DNA of 64,000 nucleotides from NCBI GenBank assembly GCA_949126835.1, contig OX421496.1, forward strand, positions 21,903,844 to 21,967,843, given 5' to 3'. The DNA is from Anisus vortex (lineage: Eukaryota; Mollusca; Gastropoda; Planorbidae). The position numbers were made by a program, and so were the translations under genes. The notes under the pieces were generated by a model. The model was given only the letters and a program-made list of their open reading frames with translations, had not been told where the DNA came from and searched no databases. Numbering within the stretch: position 1 is the first letter of the stretch; every line of letters starts with the position of its first letter. Shown here piece by piece: positions 22,271 through 33,399 of the stretch.

Positions 22271-25200
22271 ATGAACATGATCAGACCAGCGTATGCGTCC
22301 AAACAAGCCTGTGGTGACGTCAGAGATGACAGGCAAACACTGTCCAGGTCAGCCCTCCCCGCCGCGCCCCCTGACTACTCCATCCCTCTACCGATAAGAA
22401 AATACACCACCACCAACCCCAACACGCTAAGTCCGACGTACCATCTCCTCTACGACCTAAGGCAGCCCCCATCGCCCCCATCAATCCCGGTTGACAGCCC
22501 TAGGTATAATACTAATCCCCAACCCCTCGGGGCGCAGCCTTCGTTTTTCGGCCCCCATCACCGCCGCGACATGAAAAGATCTACAGAGAGCGGTAAGGCG
22601 ACATTGAGGGATGGGCCAGGGGTACGGGGCCTGAACTGTAGCGAGACGGTTCGAATCAATGAGCCAATGAATAACAATCTCATCGAATCATTTACAAAGA
22701 GCAATAAAGAAATAATTTCGCCCAATGAAAAGATCCATTCAAATAGAGCAGACGGCACCAATAATTTCAACGGCCCCAGGAGCCACGTGACTGGGGATAA
22801 ACATCAACAAACTGAAGTAAACAGCGGCAGTAGTGAGGTAGACACCAGGGCAGACAACCGCGATGTCTGGACAGAATCTACCACAGACATTTCCGCTTCG
22901 TTTATTAAGCCACGCAAGACAGCGGGATCGGTTTTATCACCGCAGAGCGGCACAGACGAGCGAGGGAAAACATCGGCAGGATTCAATGAACGGGGAGTGG
23001 GTTTTCCCCTATCTCTGTACTGTCCCAGTGTCGCTGACAGACTTGATGGTTGTGACGTCTTACAATATAATCAAGGGACTGGCAATTCAGCACCCCACAA
23101 CGCTTCGTGTAATGGGGCACAACTCGTGGAGAAAACGAATGTGTCAGTTCAGAATGTGTTCTCTTCGGCTAGTGAAAACTTAGTCGTGTGTGATAATTCA
23201 CCGGAGTTTCATGATATACAATCTAGCACAGGTATATATAGTGCACAGTGTAAACATTCCAATCTTCAAAAACGAGCAATATTCAAACGTGAAGGAGACT
23301 CAGTTCGACTTTTTCTCGTCAATGATGATAAAGAATTTAACGACGATTCTGGAGTAGCGTCGGATAACGAAACGTCACCGTTTATAGAGACTATTCAGGG
23401 GAAAGACACCGTCGAAAACCGTAAGCAGAGTTTAAGCAATTTGTCTAAGTTGCCTTCATTTTTACGTGCCTCACTTAGAGGAATATCAAAGAAAAGTTCT
23501 AACAAAAATTCTCTTTCCAGCATCGCAAAGACAACATCGGCGCCAAATCTCATTCAAATTAACAATTTCTCGGCTAATCGTTCTAACAAGAACCAGTTAA
23601 ATAGATGGCATAATCTTCAATTGAACTCTTCAGTGCCGGGAAACGCTGCTGTCGTCAGCCAACAACGTGGGAGGACAAAGGGGGAATCAAACCCCCCTCC
23701 CCAGGCAGACTGTCGTGTCATTAATACGTCGACAGTAAGCCGCGACCCGTCGTTTCATCCCTCTGCTGAACGCGAGGGGAGGAGTAAAAAAGAAACACTT
23801 GACAGCGGCGATGTAACCAGGCCTTCGGAGATCAAAGGCATTCTGGTTAACAAAGAGAACGTTTCACGAGAGAAAATTGGACACGTACATAAAGGAAACA
23901 CAGTCCAGTTTATAGAAGACCACAGCGTTTTGACCCTTTCACAGCCAACGGACCAAAACCGACCTGTTTCTTCAAAGACCAGTGGTTCGAGTAAAGAAGT
24001 CATAGACAGAAGTAAGTACATCATTAAACCTAGAGAAATAGCCGATGGTGTTAGTCTGGATAGTTACTCTAATGAAGGGTCCAACCAATCGTGGCAGTCT
24101 TTGGACGGTCAGCAACAAATAAATGACCAGTCCATCAAACGGTCATTCATCTCAAAAAGCTCGCTATCGATTGTTGTAGGCGGACAAAATAACTGGCCAC
24201 ATGAACATCTGGTCAGCACAACACACACTGGACATTCTCTGGACAATGTACATTTTACTGAAAGCCCGTTAGGTACTAGATCACCTGACTACGATACCAG
24301 TCTACAAAGCCGCTCACAAGACCAATCAAATAATTTCACTAACAATGCACAGTTTTCTGATCCTTTGCGATTTTGTTCAAGTAGTGTAGACCTACCTGAT
24401 ACACAGCGATCACAGCCTTTGTGTTCTAATGTGGATATTTATTCCTCAAGAAACCAACAAACCGTGCTAGCAGCGGACCCTGGCTCTGATAATTACACTA
24501 AACTCTGGGAAACTTCGCGAGAAGTCGACCGGGAAAATAAAAACATCACACCGCGGCAGAAATTCGAAAGACGCCATAACCGATCGCAAGAAAATCCAGA
24601 CGCTAGGATAAGATCGAGCGGACACGAGGTCAGAGTTAATGGTCTGTCAAAGGTCAATGCGTCGTCGGGTCGACTGGATGATTATAAAGAATCTCCCAGG
24701 GCAAAGTTCGAGCGAGACAGGGCTGCCAGAGCTCACGCTATAGCTTCAGGCGGCCACAACTCTGCTTACACTCTTCATAGTGATCCAGATCACCGGACTG
24801 ATTCAAACTATTTGTCTGATCAATTGGACAAATTCAGTGAAACTTCAGCACCCCCACCACTTCCTCCCAGAGCCAGATGCGTGCCTGATTCCAATGAGCA
24901 ATCTACTCACGTCAATAGAAATAGTAACACTGTAACGAAATCTGTTTCTTGTGAAATAAATAGTGACATTAAGGGAGTTAATTCGCAATCACTATACGAC
25001 TCAGAATCACAGTTCTTTAACAATGGGGCTAGTTTTGTATCTACAGATTTAGCTCGCCAAGGAAACAGTGCACCAGAACAGCAGACTACTGAGGGATTCC
25101 TCACATCAGTCACACAACATCCGTTCAACGTGTCAGACATAGTTAGCCAGAACGAATATATCCGACAAGTGTTGAACCAGACAACCGTCCAACAGCTTCG

Positions 25201-27118
25201 TCTTCTTTTCGGGCCGGAACTGCACGAAGATCTCGCCTCACTGACGTCACAGGGCAGCTCGCTCTGCGATAACTTGACGTCATCAGACACGCACACGCCA
25301 CCCGAAAACCTGCACAAGGAAAGCGTCGCGGTTACAATTCCTGATAACCCACGTTTTGTAGAGAGTGTCAATTCAACATCGACACACCAGGATACCAGGT
25401 CAATTCTGCTTATTAATTCAGACTCACAGACGAAGGTTAATGCTAAAAGAGACTTACCTAATCAGTGTTCTGAAAGTGAGACAAAGACTCCAATACAGGG
25501 ACATGAAAGTTTAGCTGGTAGTGTAAGGGTTAACAATGCACCCAATACATCATCTAGCATATCTAACAATAGCTTAACCCATAGCAGTTCAGCTGTGTCC
25601 GAAGCAAACAATTTATTTCAGACCAACCTCAAGTCTTTAATTCTCACCCAAGAAGAGGCGGAAATGTTGGCGTCTAAAGGAATACGGATTTACGAAAGTG
25701 TCGACGACTATGTCGCGATGGTCAAGTCCCCCCTTCAGAAATCTACCTCAGCGCCCCAGTTCATATGGGAAGGAAGCACCTACATCATCGTCCCGACAGT
25801 CTTGGAGGAGACGAGGGCACCTTCCAACGCCCCGAAATCGAACAATAAAAACCTGATGGATTTTATGACCCACAGAAGCATCAGCGACAGTGGGACGGAG
25901 TGTCCGGCGGACTCGGACCAGGCGACTTACATTACTATGACGTCGCCCACGGAAAAGAGACTCAACGCCAACCACCGGGCCATGTCCGTGGAGGTTCTGT
26001 GTACCGGCGGGACGAAATCTCTCGCTGGATTGCACGCTGGCGGAGCTACAGGGGCGGAAATAACAGAACCAGGATACGTGGAGTGGAGGACCTGCTCCGA
26101 GTGGGCCGGGAAAGCGGACCTCAGGCCCACTGTTGAAAATCGGAACTCGCGGGGCTACGTGGACTGGGATACGATTTGGACCCCAGCCACGGCTTTGAAA
26201 AATGGCAGTAGGGATGACGAGCATGTGTATGACGTCATTGGGGACGATTCCAACCTTCAGACATTTCACGTTAAAGTGGCTCAACAAAAAGACAGTGTTG
26301 ATGCAGTCGACGCCCCTCCCGCACTTCCAGAAAGGACCTACATCAACAGGCTCAGGCAAAATGTCAATAGCCAGGGAAGGCAGGAAAGTCCGGGTCTTTC
26401 TGAACCTGGGTCAAACTCTCCCCGCCACGCTCACTCCGGCTACCACTGCCACCCCAGCAGCAGGAGGCACCACCATCACCACAACCACCATCACCAACAT
26501 CATCACCAGCATCGGCACCACCACTCGCAGCCTCCCAGCAAACCACTCAACAAACCTCCGCCTCCGCCCCCGAACTCACGGCCCTACAGTCGGGAGTCGA
26601 GCTTGTCCCCACCGACCCCATCGGCCCATCAGGAACCCGGCGAATCCCCAAGCGACAGCTACAACTACGCGGAAGTGAACAAACTCAAAGGCTACACGTT
26701 CTCCAACCTTATGCAGACCCCGGACGCGCTCCCGAAACCGCACCGCCCCGACCCTTCCGCCGCCATATCTTCCGAGAACTACTGCCGCCTGGCACCAGTG
26801 ACCTCAGCGGACAGCATGGCCTCCTGGCAGTCTGGTGACGTGCTGGATTTCATCGACGGCCTCCACGACTCCATGTCCTCGAAGCGGCGGGAAAACATCT
26901 ACATCCTGCTCAGCAACAAGAAAACTCGCGCCAAATTCTCCGAGTCCTTGGAGATCGAATCCAGACTGTTAAGCCGCGGGCTCATTTTGAACTCATCATT
27001 GCTCAACGGTACGGAAAGGGGGTCAGCAGTAGACACGGGACGGGGGAGTGGTCTTACACCACCTGGCATGATCAAAAGGAAAGGTGCTATTGCACCTGTT
27101 TCATCGACTTATGTTTGA
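22271..27118 (+). CDS. Large disordered multi-tyrosine docking/scaffold-like protein
   Basis: Uninterrupted 1615-codon ORF, clearly more GC-rich than its flanks; family not recognised. It is Ser/Asn/Gln-rich with no obvious globular or membrane segment in the first 1100 residues. Visible short motifs: SH3-ligand PPPLPPR (861-867) and a similar PPALPER (about 1349); a repeated [ST]PRxKFER box (760-767 and 808-815); TSAP motifs after basic residues; YVAM (1147) and YITM (1220), which fit YxxM sites for PI3K SH2 domains; YINR (1357), a Grb2-type YxN; YDVI (1320) and YCRL (1504); a 19-residue His-rich tract (1400-1418); a charged C-terminal block from about 1520 (SGDVLDFIDGLHDS); and C-terminal STYV, a class I PDZ ligand. 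This resembles IRS/Gab/Dok-type docking proteins by motif content, not homology. An in-frame TAA immediately precedes ATG 22271, so this is either the true start or an exon entered by splicing downstream. Confidence 0.75.
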   Translation: MNMIRPAYASKQACGDVRDDRQTLSRSALPAAPPDYSIPLPIRKYTTTNPNTLSPTYHLLYDLRQPPSPPSIPVDSPRYNTNPQPLGAQPSFFGPHHRRDMKRSTESGKATLRDGPGVRGLNCSETVRINEPMNNNLIESFTKSNKEIISPNEKIHSNRADGTNNFNGPRSHVTGDKHQQTEVNSGSSEVDTRADNRDVWTESTTDISASFIKPRKTAGSVLSPQSGTDERGKTSAGFNERGVGFPLSLYCPSVADRLDGCDVLQYNQGTGNSAPHNASCNGAQLVEKTNVSVQNVFSSASENLVVCDNSPEFHDIQSSTGIYSAQCKHSNLQKRAIFKREGDSVRLFLVNDDKEFNDDSGVASDNETSPFIETIQGKDTVENRKQSLSNLSKLPSFLRASLRGISKKSSNKNSLSSIAKTTSAPNLIQINNFSANRSNKNQLNRWHNLQLNSSVPGNAAVVSQQRGRTKGESNPPPQADCRVINTSTVSRDPSFHPSAEREGRSKKETLDSGDVTRPSEIKGILVNKENVSREKIGHVHKGNTVQFIEDHSVLTLSQPTDQNRPVSSKTSGSSKEVIDRSKYIIKPREIADGVSLDSYSNEGSNQSWQSLDGQQQINDQSIKRSFISKSSLSIVVGGQNNWPHEHLVSTTHTGHSLDNVHFTESPLGTRSPDYDTSLQSRSQDQSNNFTNNAQFSDPLRFCSSSVDLPDTQRSQPLCSNVDIYSSRNQQTVLAADPGSDNYTKLWETSREVDRENKNITPRQKFERRHNRSQENPDARIRSSGHEVRVNGLSKVNASSGRLDDYKESPRAKFERDRAARAHAIASGGHNSAYTLHSDPDHRTDSNYLSDQLDKFSETSAPPPLPPRARCVPDSNEQSTHVNRNSNTVTKSVSCEINSDIKGVNSQSLYDSESQFFNNGASFVSTDLARQGNSAPEQQTTEGFLTSVTQHPFNVSDIVSQNEYIRQVLNQTTVQQLRLLFGPELHEDLASLTSQGSSLCDNLTSSDTHTPPENLHKESVAVTIPDNPRFVESVNSTSTHQDTRSILLINSDSQTKVNAKRDLPNQCSESETKTPIQGHESLAGSVRVNNAPNTSSSISNNSLTHSSSAVSEANNLFQTNLKSLILTQEEAEMLASKGIRIYESVDDYVAMVKSPLQKSTSAPQFIWEGSTYIIVPTVLEETRAPSNAPKSNNKNLMDFMTHRSISDSGTECPADSDQATYITMTSPTEKRLNANHRAMSVEVLCTGGTKSLAGLHAGGATGAEITEPGYVEWRTCSEWAGKADLRPTVENRNSRGYVDWDTIWTPATALKNGSRDDEHVYDVIGDDSNLQTFHVKVAQQKDSVDAVDAPPALPERTYINRLRQNVNSQGRQESPGLSEPGSNSPRHAHSGYHCHPSSRRHHHHHNHHHQHHHQHRHHHSQPPSKPLNKPPPPPPNSRPYSRESSLSPPTPSAHQEPGESPSDSYNYAEVNKLKGYTFSNLMQTPDALPKPHRPDPSAAISSENYCRLAPVTSADSMASWQSGDVLDFIDGLHDSMSSKRRENIYILLSNKKTRAKFSESLEIESRLLSRGLILNSSLLNGTERGSAVDTGRGSGLTPPGMIKRKGAIAPVSSTYV

Positions 27119-30100
27119 ACTAACTTCTTATACAGATGCATGCAGGTATTGATTTAAGTTTTTTTTTTATCTGTATGTAGGCTACATATTTGTGTAAAGT
27201 AATTTAGGAGGAAAAAATCGTATATAGTGCTGTAATTTTATTTTTAATTCAGTATATACAATATACAAGAAAGTGCTTATTTTAAAAACTAAAATATAAA
27301 TTTCTCCCCATGGAAATACTGACAACATTTGGGATACCGGAAGTTTATAGGAATTTGAGACTTGTGTTGGCCACACAGTCTGAACTAGTTTCTGTGCTTA
27401 ATTCGGCACGAAAATATTTTCTTCCGTAAATTCACCTTTAAGTAACACAATGAAGGACACCACAAAAGCTATGTTTCCACCTTTCAATCTTTATTTAGTC
27501 ATTTCTAAAAACGGCATTGATATAAACTGAAAACATATTTGTTATGTTAATTTCCTAAAATAGTTTATATGTAGGCCTACTCTAACATAGTAGATTCTAT
27601 ATGTCACTCTTTGAACCATTATTCATTTGTTATGCATCAAAATATATGTAAGATACTGTATAGATATTTTTTTTATTAACTCAAATACTTCAGATATTAT
27701 TAAATATTGTGTTAGTGTGTGTGTCTGTGTGGAGGGAAGGGATAAACAATAGGACAAAATGTTTTCGCCCTATGTATAGAAATAGATACTTTTTTTTCGA
27801 ATCAACTGCCTCTCAATATATTTGTGAGTACTATATTTACATGAGCTCTAAACCCTTGTCACAAATGGACACAAATGCTTAACCCCCTCCACCTACCTCA
27901 ATAGGTGGACGTCATTTATGGACGGTCCTATTTATGTGAGCGTGTGTGTGTGTGTTTTGTTTTTTTCTTAAATTTCACACAAACAAATTCGGTCGCGATT
28001 GCACATTGTATTTTTTTTTTACGCAGGGGAGCAGGTGGCAGTAATAAAGTATAAAGGTAGTTTACTTGCTATCAAGTTTATGTGTGGGGGTTAGGGGTCA
28101 CGAAGGGCTTCAGGATACCGAGGCTGTGAAATCTCTGTGCATTAAAGCAAAGCCAAGCCTTTCGTTTAACAAGGAACCCTTACAAGTTAATTATAGTATA
28201 TGATCTTAAAGAATAGGTTCATTAAAATAGGAGTTCACAATGTATTTTTAATTTTAGCCTAAAAAATGGTAAATGATCCTCGTATGTTATTTTTCACCTA
28301 GTTCAGACTCTTGGATAGAACCTCAATTTTGATTCCCTTTTTAAACAAAAATAAATTCATCATTCTTAAGTAGACCACTAAGTAAAGAACAAAATTATTT
28401 TCTATTTGAGTCTTGAATGTTTTTAATTCTCCCAACTTCAATGTTTGACCTGGTGACCTCAATAACATCTGCTATGTGACATACGCATGCCAGGCGGAGA
28501 GAACTGACAAGGAAAAGTAACTGCGTAATTATTGTGATACTTTGAACACATTTAAAAAAGTCTATTTTTACTTTTACAAAGTCATTTTTGTCTTTTTCTG
28601 TTTGCTTGTCTTGGTCTCAATAATCGGCTAATGACATTTTGTAAAATACTGTAAAAACTAGGACTGTTTTATTCATATTTATGTTTTGTTAGTTCAGGCA
28701 ACTTGTGTTCTATTTAAAGTTTACTAAAAACATCTATCGACACAAAACAGTATAATTTTGACTTGTCATTGTTCAAATTTCAACTGTTTATATTATTTTT
28801 ATAAAAGTAATTTAGTTATTGTTTGATGTCGTGTTTTCTAGCATTTTAACTTACATAAATATAATCCATAATTGAATACTGAAGTATGTTTTTTTTCTTG
28901 TAATGCGTAGTATCTGTACGTTCTATATGCTTATGATTGACTGCCTTAGGGCTGCCAAATGTTGGAGGTTAGTAGTAGGCTGCACTGTTCGCAGATCTTG
29001 AATCTTGGCTGTCATTTGGGTGCCAAGTGTGTGTGTTTGTGTGGGTGGTGTTTGTGTGTGGAGGAGGGGGGGGGAAGTAGTAGATTACACAATTCGTAGA
29101 TCTTGTATGTCTTAAATTTGGGCTGTCGTGTGAGGGTGCCAAATGTGAGAGAAAAATAACCCCCCCCCCCCCCCCAAGTCTGCAACCCTAGATTTCCAAA
29201 TAATAAAAATAATTCAAATAAAATGGCGGTGTCGTCTTTAACATCTCCCATTATATACTTACATGTAAACAGAGACGGATTGAGTTTCCATAGCGGACGA
29301 CTATCTAGCTAGATCTTTTGGTGGGTGCCCCATTAGCCCATGTACGAGCCTACGAAGTACAAGATCTATAGGGCCTACATTCTTTTACAACTTTACCCTA
29401 ATAAATATAGACTATATAGAGAGCCCACAAGTTAGATATAGTCTACGTTTTGTAAAAACAACAAATAAAAACATAAAGCCATCCAAAATGCAAAAAAAAA
29501 AAAAAAAAAAAAAAAAAAGATAGCAACGAAGCATGTCGAAACAACATTAGTTCAGCTTGACTTTAGTTTTCCTTTAGTGTAGTTTTTATTTATTGGCGGA
29601 ATCCAGTGTGCCCTACGGGAATGCATTTTTTTCCCAGCGCACGCTTTTTCTACTTCTTTTTTAATACTAGAGATGACCTCTTTATGTGTATGAATATCTC
29701 GCGTGCTGTGTGTACATAATAGAAGCTTACAGGAAAAAAATAAAATCTTCGCACATTTTTTCAGCGTCTAGTCTAGACCTACCAGATCTAGATGAAACGT
29801 ACGTGTGTGTATGTGTATGTTTAAATAGGTAAACTTTACCCAATGGTGTGTTTGAATAGTGACATGGTAGTAACTGTGTAGCCACATTAACAGGACAATC
29901 TTTTTTTAAAATTAAATATGTATTTTGTAGCAATAGACATACGTTTGCATTTATACGAAGATAATTTATATTCCAAAAATACCGTTGTTGTTTTTTTCCT
30001 TCTAAAAAAACCAGTTTCACTGTCTATTAATTTGTTATCCCAAAGTAGCCTATGATTAGTATTTTTGCTTGTGTGGTTATTTTATTTTTCCATACCTTGC

Positions 30101-30218
30101 CAACTTGCCTTATGCCTACACACAAATCACTTCACAGAAATAATTAATTACATTACCGTCGATGAAACTTAGATGTTGTCTAAAAACAAACATCATAGAG
30201 TCTCTCTCTATCTGTCTA

Positions 30219-30273
<55 letters not shown>

Positions 30274-30798
30274 GTTGCTGTTGTTCTTGGTTTTTGTTTG
30301 TATAATCGAGCACTTGCCAACGTCAAAGGAAATATTATATAAAGAAGTTGAATGTTGCCTACATAATTCCATTATGTGCTTATGTTTTTTTTTTATAGGC
30401 CCTATACCTAATATAACGCATAACATGTTATTAGAACATATTTGTTTTTGTCAGCAAATAGGCCCTACAATCTATGTAAGGAAATACATGTGTATCCAAT
30501 AAAATACGATGTTTATGTAATTTAATTGGCAACGATTAGTAAAGTGTTTGGAGATTATAAACAAGTAGTATGCAATTAATTGTTAATAGTAGTCGTCATA
30601 CAATACTGAAAAACATGTAAACAGGACGTTTGTCTTTCATAAATACTTTTCCCTTTTCTAAAACCTTAAAACTACTCCTTCCACACAGAACTAAATAATT
30701 ATGGCTAATCCAAATACATACAAGTAGATTTAAAATGTCCTTAAAAAACAAAAACAATTAATTGGTTTTATTTATCCAAGAATCAAAAACTTGATTTT
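27119..30798. other. 3' UTR of upstream gene, then non-coding
   Basis: AT-rich. An AATAAA near 28042 could serve the 22271 gene, but intermediate signals are weak. Contains a poly-A run (29491-29518), poly-C (29160-29176) and TG-rich tracts; no further gene seen. Confidence 0.5.
30199..30272. repeat. TC/TA microsatellite
   Basis: TC dinucleotides followed by about 16 TA units. Three ORFs crossing it on both strands are artefacts. Confidence 0.95.
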
Positions 30799-30879
30799 TT
30801 AACCCTTCCCGTACCGACCTACTTCTATCTATACTGCCTTCAGTTCCGCTATATACGCGCCCGGGACTGTAAGGGTTAA
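30799..30879. mobile_element. Very short piggyBac-like MITE (73 bp)
   Basis: Body 30803-30875 starts CCCTTCCCGTACC and ends in the complement of CCCTTACAGTCCC (10 of 13 match). It is flanked directly by TTAA on both sides (30799-30802 and 30876-30879). Confidence 0.6.
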
Positions 30880-31284
30880 AAGCTTTTGTAAATAAGATCA
30901 AACAAATTCACTGAAACAAAACAAAACTGATATAATACGGGTTCATTGATTCATTTTAGTATTTAATACTCACTCTTCTGTTTTATAATACAAACACACA
31001 TTTTTATATTTTAATTTTTTATGTTTTTTGTATTGTCTTTTTTTTTTTTTGTTTCCTTGAAAAATTTTGAAATTTTTTTTTTTTTTGTTGCAGTTGTTTT
31101 TCTAAAATTGTAACTTTAGGAAATGTTTATAGAGGTCAGTGCAAAATTTTCGAAAAGAGTCATTTTGTTTTTAATGCTTGTAATGTTTCTTTTATTTTCA
31201 GTAGGCTTTGTAGAAGATATGAGACACATAATGTATAGATCTAGTTTTGTATAGCATTAATAGCATGAAGAAAATTGCCAAAAC

Positions 31285-31747
31285 ACTCCTTAAAGGCCTT
31301 TCTTAACCGGGCCAAACCCTAGGTTCGCAAACCAGATCGTCGATCCTACCCGAACCGTTCTCCTTATTAACCTGCCGGTCTTGGGTTGGCGATCTCGGGT
31401 TGGAAGGGATCGCGAACCATGGTTGGAGGTTTGCACGTCGTGTTGAGCAAACCTAGGCCGAACATGGCACTTATTTGAGCGGAAAAGCGCAGAAAGGTGC
31501 AGAAAGACGCGAATGCATAGTTGCGGTAATCAACATGGCGGAACTGTACTTAAACGATGATGAGACCATATTTGTTTACGTTTCCAGAGAAGTACGTCAA
31601 ATGTAGGATCGGCCTTGTTAAGATTGCAAACCCCGATCTGCGACCTCATAGAAAGGTTAGGGGTTTGTATTCGTACACGTGACTATGGTTTGCAAACTAG
31701 ATCACCGATCTCAGGTTCGACCCGGTTAAGAAAGGCCTTTACTCTTT
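31285..31747. mobile_element. DNA transposon/MITE with 20-bp perfect terminal repeats
   Basis: Element 31292-31740 (449 bp) has ends AAAGGCCTTTCTTAACCGGG in perfect inverted orientation. Further in, AAACCAGATCGTCGATC-like sequence mirrors GCAAACTAGATCACCGATC. Flanks ACTCCTT and ACTCTTT match at 6 of 7. Locally GC-rich, no transposase; superfamily not assigned. Confidence 0.75.
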
Positions 31748-33173
31748 TAAACGAACCCGGAAGTTCCCAAGTATACATACATTAAAACATGCAATGTCTG
31801 CCACATAGACCAAAACTACACGTTTAAAACATTAGGAACTGTTGTAGACGTCAAACAGGGCCGTATAATACTCAATTTTAATTTATTATTTATACACCAG
31901 AGGTCGATCATGAAAGCATGTTATCGACGATCATGCAGCCTCACTGATCTATATAATTAGCTCAGCGGTAGGCCTACATATAGACTATTATCATTGTATC
32001 ACTTCATTGACTTTATTGGTATCCAATTTGATGAGGAAGATTTTTTAAATTACCGGTAGGTAGAATAATTCTTTTAACTGAATGAAATATCTTTCTCATT
32101 AAAAACAAAAAAAGCAACATGTTGAGTATGTTTGCAGAAGTGTGTTGCATTGGCCTAAAAATGTGTTTTTGAACACTTCCTGTTTGAGCCAACCTGTTTT
32201 CATTAAAATTTGTTTTCCCTCGCACTGGACTATATTATTATGCTATTGTTTTCATTTTTACAACAAAAAAAGGGTATTACCTTAGCCCTTTTAAAAACAA
32301 GGCTGCATACTACATATTCTGCATGCCCTATATACATATTCTACATGACCTATAATACTATATACAATTCTGCGGCCAGTAATGACCTAGTTTTTATCTT
32401 TGCTTGAAGTGGCCCTAGAGCAGGAAGTAAAATTTAGATAACACTAAACACTGAATTTAAATTGTATACTTTAATATCAAATTTCTGAAAGTAATTAAGT
32501 GAGACCCTTGCGTTGTTTTTGTTGAAAACTGGAGAGCATTTTTGTTTATAAACAAATTTTATTAACAAATTAATTAACCATAATTTGCGCGACTGCTTAA
32601 GGATATCTATTGTAATTTTTTGAAGACTGTATACAGCATTTTCTCTTTTTAAAAATGTATATATATTTATATATTTCTTGTTTATATGTCTACTTGTCTG
32701 TATTATGACCATTGTATACAATTCAACAATGCATATACTATTTATAATTGTTTGCAATTTGCTCAAATTATGTAAATACATTTACTGAAGGAAAACAAAG
32801 TTGTTAATTTATTTCATGTGTACTGATGTGTAATTTATTTAGTTCGTTGCATGGCATTAAAATTAATTCATCCATTGACAAGTCTTAACAAATATGCATA
32901 CATAAAAGGTCGCAACGAAAGACATTTCCGGTCTTATTCGATCATTTAATTAAAAAAACATGTTACTGATTGTACCAAAAGCTGTCAGAGATTAAATTTG
33001 ATTTCATTTCCAAAAAATGTTGCCAAAAGAAAACGATGGATTGTGAAAGTCAGAAATGAAATTTCACCTTTTATAATATCAAGCTTATTGCTTAATTGAA
33101 AATAATTTTCGTTATTTGTTTTTATGACTCCACGCATTGAGTTTTTTAATATCCAAGTAACGCAACTCTTGAC

Positions 33174-33399
33174 TTTAAACAAGCTGTATAAAGTTATTCT
33201 TGTTTGTTCGGGGAAGGGGTGTAGGGGAATGCGGTGCGATGTGCATATTTTAAAGTTATTTATATCAGTGAGTCATTAAAAGTTAACAAGTTGTTGATAG
33301 GGACAAGGGGGCGTGGCGGGAGGAACCAAATGTACAAACATATCGTTGAATTAAGCTAAGCTTAGGCTATATATAATCTTTAATGCAACGATTATTATT
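33174..33399 (+). repeat. Direct duplication, copy 1
   Basis: About 215-225 bases nearly identical to 35204-35419, differing by a few small indels around GGGGAAGG, GCGGGAGG and a TATATA insertion. Includes GATAGGGACAAGGGGGCGTG. Confidence 0.9.

Noticed and set aside
28940..29200. Possible hAT element with TAGGGCTGCCA and TGCAACCCTA ends
   Set aside because: No matching 8-bp flanks and the ends agree poorly.
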